From UBA5069 sp964560495 (GTDB lineage: Bacteria > Chloroflexota > Anaerolineae > Caldilineales > Caldilineaceae): a stretch of 64,000 nt of DNA. The notes beneath the pieces were generated by a model. It had not been told where the DNA came from, did no database searches, and worked only from the letters and a program-made list of their open reading frames with translations. The translations under genes and the position numbers were made by a program. Position 1 is the stretch's first letter. Each line of letters opens with the position of its first letter. The DNA lies in the NCBI GenBank assembly GCA_964560495.1, contig CAZLMM010000005.1, positions 1-64,000 of the forward strand, read 5' to 3'. Shown here piece after piece: positions 16,338 through 26,547 of the stretch.

Positions 16338-17117
16338 ATGGAATCACGCTTGTCCACGCAACAACCACACAGTCACGCGCACTCGCCCACGGGACTTGGA
16401 CTCTATGTTCGACGACAGGCCAGCAGCGTCTGGCGTTACATCCTGGAACAGACGCTCTTTGTGCTGGTGGGGTGGATTCCAACCGTCATCGGGATTGGCG
16501 CACGCGCCTTCCTCTACCGGCTCATCCTGACCATGGAGGGTGTTGCGGCCATCGAGAATGGTGTGCGCATCCGCTTCGCCGACCATGTACGTCTGGGGCG
16601 CAATGTCTACATCGACCAGGGCGTCTACTTGCACGCCTGCCCCCAGGGCATCTCCATCGGCGACGACACCTTTGTCATGCATGGCGCGGTGCTCCACGTC
16701 TACAACTTTCGTGATTTGCCCCACGCGTACATCCGTATTGGCCGCAAAAGCCTGATTGGAGAGTATAATGTGCTGCGCGGCCAAGGCGGCGTCACGATTG
16801 GCGACCGCGTCTATTTTGGCCCCTTGGTGCAGGTGTTGGCGGTCAATCATGTCTACAGCGACCCAACTCGACCCATGATCGAGCAGGGAATTACCGCGGA
16901 GGGCATTATCATCGAGGATGATGTGTGGGTGGGAGCAGGGGCTGTCATCACCGACGGCGTGACCATCGGCAAGGGCGCAGTGGTGGCGGCCGGCGCTGTG
17001 GTGACGCAAAACGTCCCCCCGCACACAGTTGTTGGCGGCGTGCCCGCGCGTCTGCTCAAGGAAATCCGCGGCGATGAAGTCAGGCCGCACTCTGTTTATT
17101 ACACAGCGATAGGCTGA
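16338..17117 (+). CDS. Hexapeptide-repeat acyltransferase (LbH, WbbJ-like)
   Basis: 259 residues, with GAGGTGA just upstream of the ATG. One hydrophobic segment lies near residues 35-60 (LFVLVGWIPTVIGIGARAF). About residues 75-240 are left-handed beta-helix hexapeptide repeats such as IRFADHVRLGRNVYID and GAVITDGVTIGKGAVVAAG, ending VVGGVPARLLKE. These repeats mark O-acetyltransferases that use acetyl-CoA or other acyl donors on sugars. The membrane segment suggests action at the inner face of the membrane. It opens the second glycan cluster, 74 bp before a membrane GT2 gene. Confidence 0.85.
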   Translation: MESRLSTQQPHSHAHSPTGLGLYVRRQASSVWRYILEQTLFVLVGWIPTVIGIGARAFLYRLILTMEGVAAIENGVRIRFADHVRLGRNVYIDQGVYLHACPQGISIGDDTFVMHGAVLHVYNFRDLPHAYIRIGRKSLIGEYNVLRGQGGVTIGDRVYFGPLVQVLAVNHVYSDPTRPMIEQGITAEGIIIEDDVWVGAGAVITDGVTIGKGAVVAAGAVVTQNVPPHTVVGGVPARLLKEIRGDEVRPHSVYYTAIG

Positions 17118-17190
17118 TCTCCAATCTCTACCTTCTGGTTGAAGCGCTGGTTGATAGGATTGGAGACTGACCAGACATCAGGAAAGCGAC

Positions 17191-18468
17191 ATGACCACTC
17201 TCACCGTCGTCATCCCGGCGTTGAACGAAGAAGATGGCATTCAAGATATCGCCCAGCGCGTATTGGCAGTTCAACCCAGCCTGGTCTCGGTTGGCGTGGA
17301 TCGATTGGAACTCATCATCGTTGACGACGGCTCCACCGACAAAACCGCCAAACTGGCCGCCGCAGTGGAAGGAGTGCGGCTGATTCAGCACCCCAAGAAC
17401 CGCGGCTATGGCGCCGCGCTCAAAACCGGATTTACCGCGGCCAGCGGCGAATTGGTGGGCTTCCTCGATGCAGACGGCACCTATCCGCCCGAGTATTTTG
17501 CCAATCTTTGCCACGCGCTGCGCGAGCGTGACGCCGATCTCGTCATCGGCAGCCGCATGGCCGGCGCCGAAAGCCAGATGCCCCGTGTTCGGCGGCTGGG
17601 CAATGTGATCTTCGCCAACCTGGTAAGCATCATCGCCGCCCAGCGCATCACCGACTCGGCCAGCGGCATGCGTGTCTTCAAGAAAGCGATCCTGGAGCAA
17701 CTCTACCCCCTGCCCGATGGACTGAACCTGACGCCGGTCATGAGCACCCGCGCGCTCCACGAACATCTGAAGATCGTCGAGACGCCCATTCCCTACAGCG
17801 AGCGCGTCGGGCGTTCCAAGCTGAGCGTGGTGCGCGACGGGATGCGTTTCGCCAATTCCATCGTGTGGACGGCGCTGAGTTACAACCCGGTGCGCCCCCT
17901 GGGGTTGATCGGCCTGGGGGTGCTGGCGATCGCCGCGCTGCTCACATTGGGGTTGGTGTACGAACGGCTCAGCGGCGTACAGACCATCGGCGCGCTGGGC
18001 GCGTTTGCTGTGTTCAGCGCCGTTGTGCTGGCGGCAGCCGGCGTCAGTATTTTGAGCCTGGGCATCAGCTTCAACTATTTTGTTGCGCTCTTTCACAAGC
18101 GCCCCGTGCGCCAGGGACTCTTTGGCCGGCCGCTAACGTCCATCCAGTGGCAAAATCACTTCGGCTGGATGGGTCTGGTGATGGCCTTTGTTGGCATGGC
18201 AATCGGCCTCGGCGCGCTCTGGTTTGGCCTTGCTGGTTTGCCAATCGAGCGCCTATGGCTTTACTATCTGGGCAGCGCGGGCTTCGTTCTCATTGGCCTG
18301 CTACTGATCGTTGCCTGGGTGCAGATGCAGGTGCTCGAAACATTGAGCGTGCGCGAGCACCTGGTGCAGAACGACATGGCGCAGGGTGATCCAGTCCAGG
18401 TCAGCCCGTCGACCGAGGGGGGAGCAAGCAGTCCCATCCCAGCAAAAGCGAATCTGGCAAAACCGTGA
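17191..18468 (+). CDS. Membrane glycosyltransferase family 2 (polyprenyl-phosphate glycosyltransferase-like)
   Basis: 425 residues. The DPM1-like GT2 domain occupies residues 1-220: VVIPALNEEDGIQDI, LIIVDDGSTDKTAKL, NRGYGAALKTGF, GFLDADGTYPPEYF (DXD) and a VIGSRMAG loop. Four or more hydrophobic segments follow from about residue 235 (for example LGLIGLGVLAIAALLTLGLV). The C-terminal 40 residues are polar. Enzymes of this design transfer a sugar from NDP-sugar to undecaprenyl phosphate. The gene belongs to the plus-strand glycan cluster between the acyltransferase and the radical SAM gene. Confidence 0.85.
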   Translation: MTTLTVVIPALNEEDGIQDIAQRVLAVQPSLVSVGVDRLELIIVDDGSTDKTAKLAAAVEGVRLIQHPKNRGYGAALKTGFTAASGELVGFLDADGTYPPEYFANLCHALRERDADLVIGSRMAGAESQMPRVRRLGNVIFANLVSIIAAQRITDSASGMRVFKKAILEQLYPLPDGLNLTPVMSTRALHEHLKIVETPIPYSERVGRSKLSVVRDGMRFANSIVWTALSYNPVRPLGLIGLGVLAIAALLTLGLVYERLSGVQTIGALGAFAVFSAVVLAAAGVSILSLGISFNYFVALFHKRPVRQGLFGRPLTSIQWQNHFGWMGLVMAFVGMAIGLGALWFGLAGLPIERLWLYYLGSAGFVLIGLLLIVAWVQMQVLETLSVREHLVQNDMAQGDPVQVSPSTEGGASSPIPAKANLAKP

Positions 18469-18544
18469 CGCCACCCCACCGTAACCCTCCAAAACCGGGG
18501 TGAGCAGGGTGGGGTTTGTGGCCCAGTCTGGAGACAATCTGACC

Positions 18545-20256
<1,712 letters not shown>

Positions 20257-20257
<1 letters not shown>

Positions 20258-21909
20258 TGTTGCGCGTTTCGTCGACTCTGCTCTTTGCGACCACCGCGCT
20301 GATTGGTCTGTTTGTGGCCTATGATCCGCACGTTGGTTTGGGACGTTTTGCTCTGATCCTGCTGGGGCTGGCGCTGGCTGGTTTGCTGGCGTTGGTCGGG
20401 CGGCTCGACCCCAGCAAGACGGCAGTGGGCTATCTGGCCTATGGCCTGCTGTGGGCGGCGGCTCTGTTGGGAGTCGCCCATCTTTTGTCCGGTGGTTTGG
20501 TCTCCCAATCAGGCGGGATCGAATTCGCTTGGCGGCTCAACAACGGGATGGGCGGAGCGTTGGCGGCCCTCATCCCGATTGGCTTCTCAGCGCTTCTCTG
20601 GTTGGCAGGGCGCTGGCGTTCCGCAGGACAGAGAGCCGCAGGCGTGCTGGCATTTGCCGGCGTGATCCCGCTCTCCGCAGCGTTGATCGCCCTCGTCGCC
20701 ACTGGGTCGCGGGGGGCGTTGGTGGGGATGGCCGCCGGCGGCGCGGTCGCGCTCTATCTGGCGTGGCGCGCAACCGCTGGACAAACGGCGTCGCTGCGCT
20801 GGCTGGGCGACCTGCTGTTGGCGCTGGCAGCCCTGGGAGTTGCAGCAGGCTTTCTCTTTGTGCTCTTTGCGCCCAATTCCCTCGAGGTGATTCAGGCGCT
20901 TACCAGAGACGCCTCGGCAACCAGCAGACCAGCTTTGTGGCGCGACTCACTTGCCCTCATCCAGGATTACCGTTACACCGGCAGCGGACTCGGCGGCGCC
21001 GGCATGATCTTTTCCACCTACCTCTTTCTTCTCCACGTCGGCTTTCTCTACCATGCCCACAATCTCTATCTGCAGATCGCCCTGGAGCAGGGACTGCCAG
21101 GGTTGATTGCCTTTGGCTGCATGGCGGCGGCCACCTTGTGGATGGCGGCGCGGGCGTTGCGGCCAGGCAGAGCAGCCAACGTGCTGGTGTGCGGCGCCAT
21201 TGCGGCGCTTGTCGCGCTGCTCTTGCATGGCCTGGTGGAAGCGGAGTTGTATGCGACCGCCTTGACGCCGCTCCTTTTTCTCCCCTTTGGGTTTGCCTGG
21301 GCGCTTCAGCCTGTCCCACAGGATGAGCGCGATTCCAACGACAGACAGCTGCGTCCGGTTGTGGCTGTGATTGCCGGCGCAACGCCCGTGCTGTTGGTCC
21401 TGCTGCTCTTTGCGTTGCCGGGCGCGCGCGCGGCATTTCAAGCCAATCTGGGCGCGCTGAGCCAAACCCAGGCCGAGCTTGCGCGCTATTCCTGGCCCCA
21501 ATGGCCCATCCAGGATGCGCTGCGTCGCGACCCAACGGTCGATCTGACTGGCGCAGTGACCCGCTATGAGGCGGCGCTCCAACTCGACCCAGACAACGTG
21601 ACAGCCTTGCGCCGGCTGGGGCAGATCGAGCTGTCGCGCGGCGAGATCAAGACGGCGCAAACCCATCTGGAGCGCGCCTACGCCCTTGCGCCGGCGCAGC
21701 GCCCGACGCGCCAGTTGTTGGGCGAGGTCTATGCCTTGACCGGCGATGCGGAAAGGGCGGCAGAATTATGGGCGACAGTGGAAACCGACCAGGGTCAGCT
21801 CGATCTGCGGCGCTGGTGGACTGCCCAAACAGGAACCCAGGCGGAGGTTGTCGGTCTGGTCAAGGCGATCAATCGCCTACACGAAATCCAACAGAATACA
21901 GAACCATGA
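20257..21909 (+). CDS. O-antigen ligase/polymerase-like membrane protein with C-terminal TPR
   Basis: 550 residues from the ATG that overlaps the upstream TGA. There are ten or so hydrophobic segments. The Wzy_C/WaaL hallmark TGSRGALVGMAAGG and the periplasmic-loop HAHNLYLQIALEQGLPGL are present. The last about 110 residues are soluble TPR-like repeats (DPDNVTALRRLGQIELSRGE, TAQTHLERAYALAP, EVYALTGDAERAAELW). Such ligases transfer or polymerise lipid-linked glycans on the outer side of the membrane. The TPR tail suggests a scaffold for partner proteins. It overlaps the next gene by 4 nt. Confidence 0.85.
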
Positions 21910-22298
21910 AAAATATGGCTGAACAACTTTCACAGACCTGGTGGTTGATCTTACTCTCGGTGGCAAGCGGTGTGGCGGGTCAAACAGTGATCAAGCTGGG
22001 TGTGGAGCGTCCCGAAGCGGTCGCCAACAGCGCCGGCCCGGCCGGGCTGCTCCGCACCATCGTCACTTCGCCCCTGGTGTTGCTGGGACTCTTTCTCTAC
22101 GCCTGCGGCGCGCTGGCGTGGATCGCCGTGTTGCGGCGTATGGACTTGAGCTACGCCTATCCCTTCCTGGCCCTCAATTTCGTGCTCATCACCCTGGTCT
22201 CGCGCTTCTTTCTGGGCGAAGATGTCCCTCTCTTGCGTTGGGCGGGCATCGCCGTCATCTGCGTGGGCATCTTGGTGGTGGCGCGCAGCGGGCAGTGA
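21906..22298 (+). CDS. EmrE/ArnE-like small membrane transporter (probable lipid-linked sugar flippase subunit)
   Basis: 130 residues with four hydrophobic segments. The start at 21906 overlaps the preceding stop (ATGA). A Lys-rather-than-Glu first helix (GVAGQTVIKLGVE) and LRRMDLSYAYPFLALNFVLITL, then LGEDVPLLRWAGIAVICVGI, match the DMT/EamA-like small transporters related to ArnE/ArnF. Those flip undecaprenyl-phosphate-linked sugars, unlike classical EmrE drug pumps, whose TM1 Glu is missing here. It is the last gene of the tightly coupled cluster starting at 16338. Confidence 0.8.
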   Translation: MKNMAEQLSQTWWLILLSVASGVAGQTVIKLGVERPEAVANSAGPAGLLRTIVTSPLVLLGLFLYACGALAWIAVLRRMDLSYAYPFLALNFVLITLVSRFFLGEDVPLLRWAGIAVICVGILVVARSGQ

Positions 22299-22560
22299 GG
22301 GTACCCAGAATGGGGTGAGGATGATGGAGTGCTTGAACTGGCGGCGGCTGTCTTCGCCAAGGGCCACTTGCGTCTTCAAGTCATTCAGGTTCATGGTTGC
22401 AGCTACCTGACGAACATCACCCAATTTCAGGTGCGAAAATGGCCGCCCACCTGTGGCCAGATGCGTCAACTGCAGCACCATCAAGCGGTCCAAGGGATAG
22501 GCGCGAGCGCCAGAGTAGATGATGGCTAGATTGTCGACGTTGGTCGCATCTTCACTTGAG
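22299..22560 (-). pseudogene. Fragment resembling an AlbA_2 (Schlafen-type) ATP-binding protein
   Basis: On the minus strand an open stretch encodes LAIIYSGARAYPLDRLMVLQ, then MNLNDLKTQVALGEDSRRQFK and soon loses similarity. The GEDSRRQFK pattern is the N-terminal signature of AlbA_2/Schlafen-like putative DNA-binding domains, but the domain body is missing. It is interpreted as a decayed end of a longer gene. The rest of the 448-bp gap up to 22746 holds only a promoter-like site. Confidence 0.45.
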
Positions 22561-22697
22561 AAAATCGTCTATTGACAGCCCAGCTTCGCGCATGTGTTGT
22601 GGTGCTGCACCTCCACCTGGATGCGCCAATCGTCGCGGCTTGCCGGGTCGCTTGTCTTGTGGTGCAAACAGCGTAGGCGAACTCCCGTTGACGGCTG

Positions 22698-22706
22698 TGC
22701 TATACT
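22698..22706 (+). promoter_or_regulatory. Extended -10 promoter element
   Basis: TGC followed by TATACT (22701-22706) gives an extended -10, 41 bp before the ATG at 22747. No good -35 box is visible, which is acceptable for extended -10 promoters. Confidence 0.45.
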
Positions 22707-22746
22707 GGGGTTCTCAAACCCTTTCGATCAACCAGGAGACACATTC

Positions 22747-23586
22747 ATGGCTCTTACACGCGAACAAATCCTCGCCCGCCTCCACGCCCAGGTCGAGACC
22801 GGTCGCCCCATCGTGGGCTGCGGCGCGGGGACGGGCATCTCGGCCAAATTCGCCGAGGCCGGCGGCGCAGACCTGATCATCATCTACAACTCCGGGCGCT
22901 ATCGTATGGCGGGACGCGGCTCGCTGGCCGGGATGCTGCCCTATGGCGACGCCAACGGCATCGTCGTGGAGATGGCCGCCGAGGTGCTGCCGGTGGTCAA
23001 AGAGACGCCTGTGCTGGCGGGCGTCTGCGGGACAGACCCTTTTCGCCTCATGCCGATCTTTCTCCAGGAGCTGATGCGCATCGGCTTTTCTGGCGTGCAG
23101 AACTTCCCCACCGTCGGCCTCGTCGATGGCCTTTTCCGCGCCAACCTGGAAGGCACGGGGATGGGCTATGGCAAAGAAGTGGAGATGATCGCCCTGGCTC
23201 ACTCAATGAACATCTTCACTTCGCCCTACGCCTTTACGCCCGACGAAGCGGAAGCGATGGCACGCGCCGGCTGCGACCTGCTGGTCTGCCACATGGGGCT
23301 GACCACGGCCGGTAGCATCGGTGCAACCCATGCACTGACCCTGGATGAGGCCATCGAGCGGGTGATGGTCATGGCTGAGGCTGGCTGGCGGGTGCGCCGC
23401 GACCTGCTCACCATTTGTCACGGCGGCCCGTTCGACGAGCCGGAGAATGTGGGCGTCGCGCTCAAGCGCATGCCGGGCATCGCCGGCTTTTATGGGGCGT
23501 CGAGCATTGAGCGTCTGCCCACCGAGCGAGCGATCAAGGGGCAGGTGGCTGCGTTCAAGGCGCTGGCGATGGGGATGGGGATGTGA
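22747..23586 (+). CDS. Phosphoenolpyruvate hydrolase family TIM-barrel protein
   Basis: 279 residues from the ATG at 22747, preceded by GGAG at 8 nt. It has VGCGAGTGISAKFAEAGGADLIIIYNSGRYRMAGRGSLAG at the N-terminus, then LPVVKETPVLAGVCGTDPF, GVQNFPTVGLVDG and GCDLLVCHMGLTTAG, ending in GFYGASSIERLPTERAI. These match the PEP_hydrolase family, a TIM-barrel group related to phosphoenolpyruvate mutase/isocitrate lyase and often found next to UPF0261 (Tm-1-like) genes. No Tm-1-like gene lies here. A catabolic or signalling role is unproven. Confidence 0.85.
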   Translation: MALTREQILARLHAQVETGRPIVGCGAGTGISAKFAEAGGADLIIIYNSGRYRMAGRGSLAGMLPYGDANGIVVEMAAEVLPVVKETPVLAGVCGTDPFRLMPIFLQELMRIGFSGVQNFPTVGLVDGLFRANLEGTGMGYGKEVEMIALAHSMNIFTSPYAFTPDEAEAMARAGCDLLVCHMGLTTAGSIGATHALTLDEAIERVMVMAEAGWRVRRDLLTICHGGPFDEPENVGVALKRMPGIAGFYGASSIERLPTERAIKGQVAAFKALAMGMGM

Positions 23587-23871
23587 GAATGGCGAATGGT
23601 AAATGGTGAATTGTGAAGTGATTGCCCATGCCAGTTGAGTCTGTACTTGTGCGACAAAGTTTATGACGCATCGCAGCATCGGTCAATCTGCGTGGCGAAT
23701 TGCCAATTTTATTGTGCAAGTCGCCTAATGAATCGCCGCCCATCATCCGCTATACTGAAGGCAGTACATCAGTGAAAATTTTCACAGGTGTATTGCAAAG
23801 TCTCACGGGGAGCGGACTTTGCCCACCTTTCCTCGTCAAACCACAAGTTTGCAGTCCTCATCTTTCTCCTT

Positions 23872-23904
23872 TGCTGCGGCGTCATGTTGAATGACGCCGC
23901 AGCA
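23872..23904. terminator. 14-bp stem-loop between convergent genes (possible bidirectional terminator)
   Basis: Arms 23872-23885 and 23891-23904 are perfect complements with a 5-nt loop, 27 bp beyond the 3' end of the minus-strand xisI-like gene and 285 bp after the plus-strand PEP-hydrolase gene. The following plus-strand bases are pyrimidine-rich (CCTTCCTCTT) but not a clean T-run. Apart from this hairpin and an isolated TATACT near 23750 the 345-bp gap looks empty. Confidence 0.5.
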
Positions 23905-23931
23905 GCCTTCCTCTTATATTCGGACCCATGT

Positions 23932-24267
23932 TCATGCGGCTGCATACTCCGTATATTTGCGCAAGCTGGGCGGCTGAAAGCCCAGGATAATATCTGCGCG
24001 GGGAATCCCAGCGGTCACTAGTTCTTCCGCCACACCATCTTCTGTGCCGTCGTGTTGAATCCATATCTTGCCGTTACGAATGTCGATATGCAAGATAGCG
24101 CCGTGAATACGATGATAGCCGTCCCAGCCGGTGTAGTGAAGCTCGTAGTGATCATTGGCTTCATCGAAGATGGTCTCCACTTCGACATCGCCATAGGAGG
24201 GTTGGAAGCGTGCGTGATTATGAATCACCTCTCTTACAATTTGTCGATAATCGTTGGTTCGATCCAT
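23932..24267 (-). CDS. xisI: XisI-like protein
   Basis: 111 residues. The conserved XisI body is visible: YRQIVREVIHNHA, then VEVETIFDEANDHYELHYTGWDG, HIDIRNGKIWIQHDGTEDGVAEELV and IPRADIILGFQPP. XisI was named from the cyanobacterial fdxN excision-control locus, but most homologues are not linked to that element. It overlaps the xisH-like gene by 34 bp in the usual H-I order. The pair may work as a nuclease/antidote-like or regulatory unit; this is inference. Confidence 0.88.
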   Translation of the reverse strand: MDRTNDYRQIVREVIHNHARFQPSYGDVEVETIFDEANDHYELHYTGWDGYHRIHGAILHIDIRNGKIWIQHDGTEDGVAEELVTAGIPRADIILGFQPPSLRKYTEYAAA

Positions 24268-24668
24268 TTGGCAATTTGCTCCTTATCTGGGTCAAAGACA
24301 AGCAAGCGCAGACGATAATCTTCAAGCGTGACACGTCCCAACTCTGAATTCAGCACCCCTTCGGCTGCGCTGATGGGAACAGCCAGGTAAAGAAAGCGGT
24401 CCGCTTCACGACGCTGGAGCACACTTTGGTAGAGCATATATTGACCGAGTGCGTTTTCCAGATCGTGGACTGGCGAACGACTAATGAAAGATTTGACTTC
24501 GACCGCGATTTTGCGTCCCTCCTTTTCAGCGGCGAGCAAACGTTCAGCGCCAAAGTCAACGAATAATCTGGTGTCGCCAAAAGCAATGATCAGAGGGTCG
24601 TGTGTTATCGTCCAGCCGTCGGCGAGTAACGCATTTCGGACAGTCGCATGAAAAATATCAAAAGCCAT
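24234..24668 (-). CDS. xisH: XisH-like protein (PD-(D/E)XK-related)
   Basis: 144 residues from the ATG at 24668; a longer frame to 24716 starts inside the promoter region. It reads DIFHATVRNALLADGWTITHDP, LFVDFGAERLLAAEKEGRKIAVEVKSF (E-V-K catalytic-like motif), then SRSPVHDLENALGQYMLY, ending LLVFDPDKEQIAKWI. The XisH family resembles restriction-endonuclease-like nucleases. It is paired with xisI by a 34-bp overlap. A TATAAT box ends 6 bp before the ATG, so the mRNA may be leaderless. Confidence 0.88.
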   Translation of the reverse strand: MAFDIFHATVRNALLADGWTITHDPLIIAFGDTRLFVDFGAERLLAAEKEGRKIAVEVKSFISRSPVHDLENALGQYMLYQSVLQRREADRFLYLAVPISAAEGVLNSELGRVTLEDYRLRLLVFDPDKEQIAKWIEPTIIDKL

Positions 24669-24674
24669 ACGCAA

Positions 24675-24680
24675 ATTATA
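24675..24680 (-). promoter_or_regulatory. -10 box immediately upstream of xisH
   Basis: A perfect TATAAT on the minus strand ends six bases before the xisH ATG, placing the expected transcription start on the start codon itself. No convincing -35 is visible. Confidence 0.45.
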
Positions 24681-24880
24681 ACATGATTGCACCTTTCTCA
24701 TGAAGTATATAGGCAAAGGATCTTACCCCATTGAGAGACTTCCTAACATCTCGGTTGGCGAGACCTTCTCATGAAGGATATAATAGAAAGTACACTTGGG
24801 ACCTATACAATCGACACCTTCCAGGAAGGTTGTATGAAGTCTATTTGCGTTGTCTATAAGCAGCGCAGTAAATCTTACCT

Positions 24881-24910
24881 TTGGCTTATGCGTTAAGCTG
24901 GTGATATACT
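24881..24910 (+). promoter_or_regulatory. Sigma70-like promoter for acyl-CoA ligase gene
   Basis: TTGGCT (24881-24886) and TATACT (24905-24910) are 18 bp apart, and the ATG is 39 bp downstream with an AAAGGAGG ribosome-binding site at 24935-24942. Confidence 0.5.
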
Positions 24911-24948
24911 CCGACCGCCAAGAATTCCAGTCACAAAGGAGGCAACCC

Positions 24949-26526
24949 ATGATTTTCCGCAGTCCACATCCCGAAGTCGTCATTCCCAACGTTACCTTCA
25001 CCGAAGCCGTGCTCTCCAACGCGCAACAGTTTGCCGCCAAACCCGCGCTCATCGACGGCCCCAGCGGTCGCACCATCACATTTGGTCAACTGGCCGGCGC
25101 CATTCGCCTGGTCGCGTCAAGCCTGGCCAAGCGAGGCTTCAAGAAGGGCGACGTCTTCGCCATTTACAGCCCCAATCTGCCCGAATACGCCGTCGCCTTC
25201 CATGCCGTGGCGACCCTGGGCGGTATCGTCACCACGGCCAACCCGCTCTATACACCGAATGAGCTGGCCCACCAACTCAAGGATGCCGGCGCGCGTTTCC
25301 TGCTCACTGTGCCGCCCTTCCTGCCCCAGGCCAGGGAAGCGGCCGCCGCGGCCCACATCGAGGAACTCTTCGTCTTTGGCGAGGGGGAAGGCGCGATGCC
25401 TTTTGCCTCTCTGCTACAAAGCGATGGACAACTGCCCGCGGTCCAGATCGACCCGCAGGCAGACCTGGTTGTCCTCCCCTATTCCAGCGGCACCACCGGC
25501 CTGCCCAAAGGCGTCATGTTGACCCACCACAACCTGGTGGCCAACCTCGTACAAACCTATAACAGCATGGGCGAGGCGTCCACTCTGCACAGCGATGATG
25601 TCATGATCGGCATCCTGCCCTTCTTCCACATCTACGGCATGATCGTGGTCATGAGTCTGGCCCTTTCCAAAGGCGCAACAGTGGTGAGCATGCCGCGCTT
25701 CGACCTGGAGCAGTTCCTCTCCATCGTCGAGAAGTACAAAGTGACCTTTGCCCCGCTGGCGCCACCCATCGTTCTGGCTTTGGCCAAGCATCCCCTGGTG
25801 GATAAGTTCAACCTGTCCAGCCTGCGCCTGATCATTTCTGGCGCCGCGCCGTTGGGCGCAGATGTGGAGAAGGCGTGCGCCGATCGCCTGGGTTGTTTTG
25901 TGACTCAGGGCTACGGCATGACCGAATCCAGCCCGGTGCTTCACTTCCGCCCCATGCCCGAAGGCAAGGAGAAGCTGGGCAGCATCGGCCAGATTGCGCC
26001 CAACACCGAGGTGATGGTGACAGACGTGAGCACCCGTGAACCGCTCGGCCCCAACCAGGAGGGCGAAATCTGGGCGCGCGGCCCCCAGGTAATGAAGGGC
26101 TATCTCAACAACCCGGCCGCGACCGCCTCCACCGTGGACAGAGAAGGCTGGTTGCGCACCGGCGACATCGGTTATGTAGATGGTGACGGCTACTTCTACA
26201 TCGTGGACCGACTGAAGGAGCTGATCAAGTACAAGGGCTATCAAGTGGCGCCGGCTGAGCTGGAGGCAGTGCTGTTGTCGCACCCGGCGGTGGCCGACGC
26301 CGCTGTCATCGGCGTCGCCGACGAAGAAGCTGGCGAGGCGCCCAAAGCCTTCGTCGTACTCAAGGGCGAGGCCAGCGCTGATGAGCTGATGACCTATGTG
26401 GCCGGACGGGTTGCACCCTACAAACGGCTGCGCAGCCTTGAATTCATCCAGCAGGTGCCCAAATCCGCATCGGGGAAAATCCTGCGGCGCATTTTGGTGG
26501 ACCAAGAGCGGGCCAAACGCAAGTAA
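24949..26526 (+). CDS. AMP-binding acyl-CoA ligase (4-coumarate-CoA ligase-like)
   Basis: 525 residues. The near-consensus AAAGGAGG six bases upstream fixes the start at 24949. ANL-superfamily motifs are in order: LPYSSGTTGLPKGVMLTH (P-loop/A3), LPFFHIYGM, FVTQGYGMTESSP (A5), GWLRTGDIGYVDGDGYFYIVDRLKELIKYKGYQVAP (A7-A8 hinge) and PKSASGKILRR with the catalytic Lys (A10). It forms acyl-CoA from a carboxylate, ATP and CoA in the cytoplasm. Similarity is closest to 4CL/medium-chain ligases; in a bacterium lacking phenylpropanoid genes nearby, an aromatic or medium-chain acid is likely. No pathway partner is adjacent. Confidence 0.9.
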   Translation: MIFRSPHPEVVIPNVTFTEAVLSNAQQFAAKPALIDGPSGRTITFGQLAGAIRLVASSLAKRGFKKGDVFAIYSPNLPEYAVAFHAVATLGGIVTTANPLYTPNELAHQLKDAGARFLLTVPPFLPQAREAAAAAHIEELFVFGEGEGAMPFASLLQSDGQLPAVQIDPQADLVVLPYSSGTTGLPKGVMLTHHNLVANLVQTYNSMGEASTLHSDDVMIGILPFFHIYGMIVVMSLALSKGATVVSMPRFDLEQFLSIVEKYKVTFAPLAPPIVLALAKHPLVDKFNLSSLRLIISGAAPLGADVEKACADRLGCFVTQGYGMTESSPVLHFRPMPEGKEKLGSIGQIAPNTEVMVTDVSTREPLGPNQEGEIWARGPQVMKGYLNNPAATASTVDREGWLRTGDIGYVDGDGYFYIVDRLKELIKYKGYQVAPAELEAVLLSHPAVADAAVIGVADEEAGEAPKAFVVLKGEASADELMTYVAGRVAPYKRLRSLEFIQQVPKSASGKILRRILVDQERAKRK

Positions 26527-26547
26527 CGACGTTTCCCCCACCTACAT

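Noticed and set aside
23932..24668. Active fdxN-type excision element
   Set aside because: Only xisH and xisI are present; no recombinase (xisF-like) or repeat-bounded element was seen.
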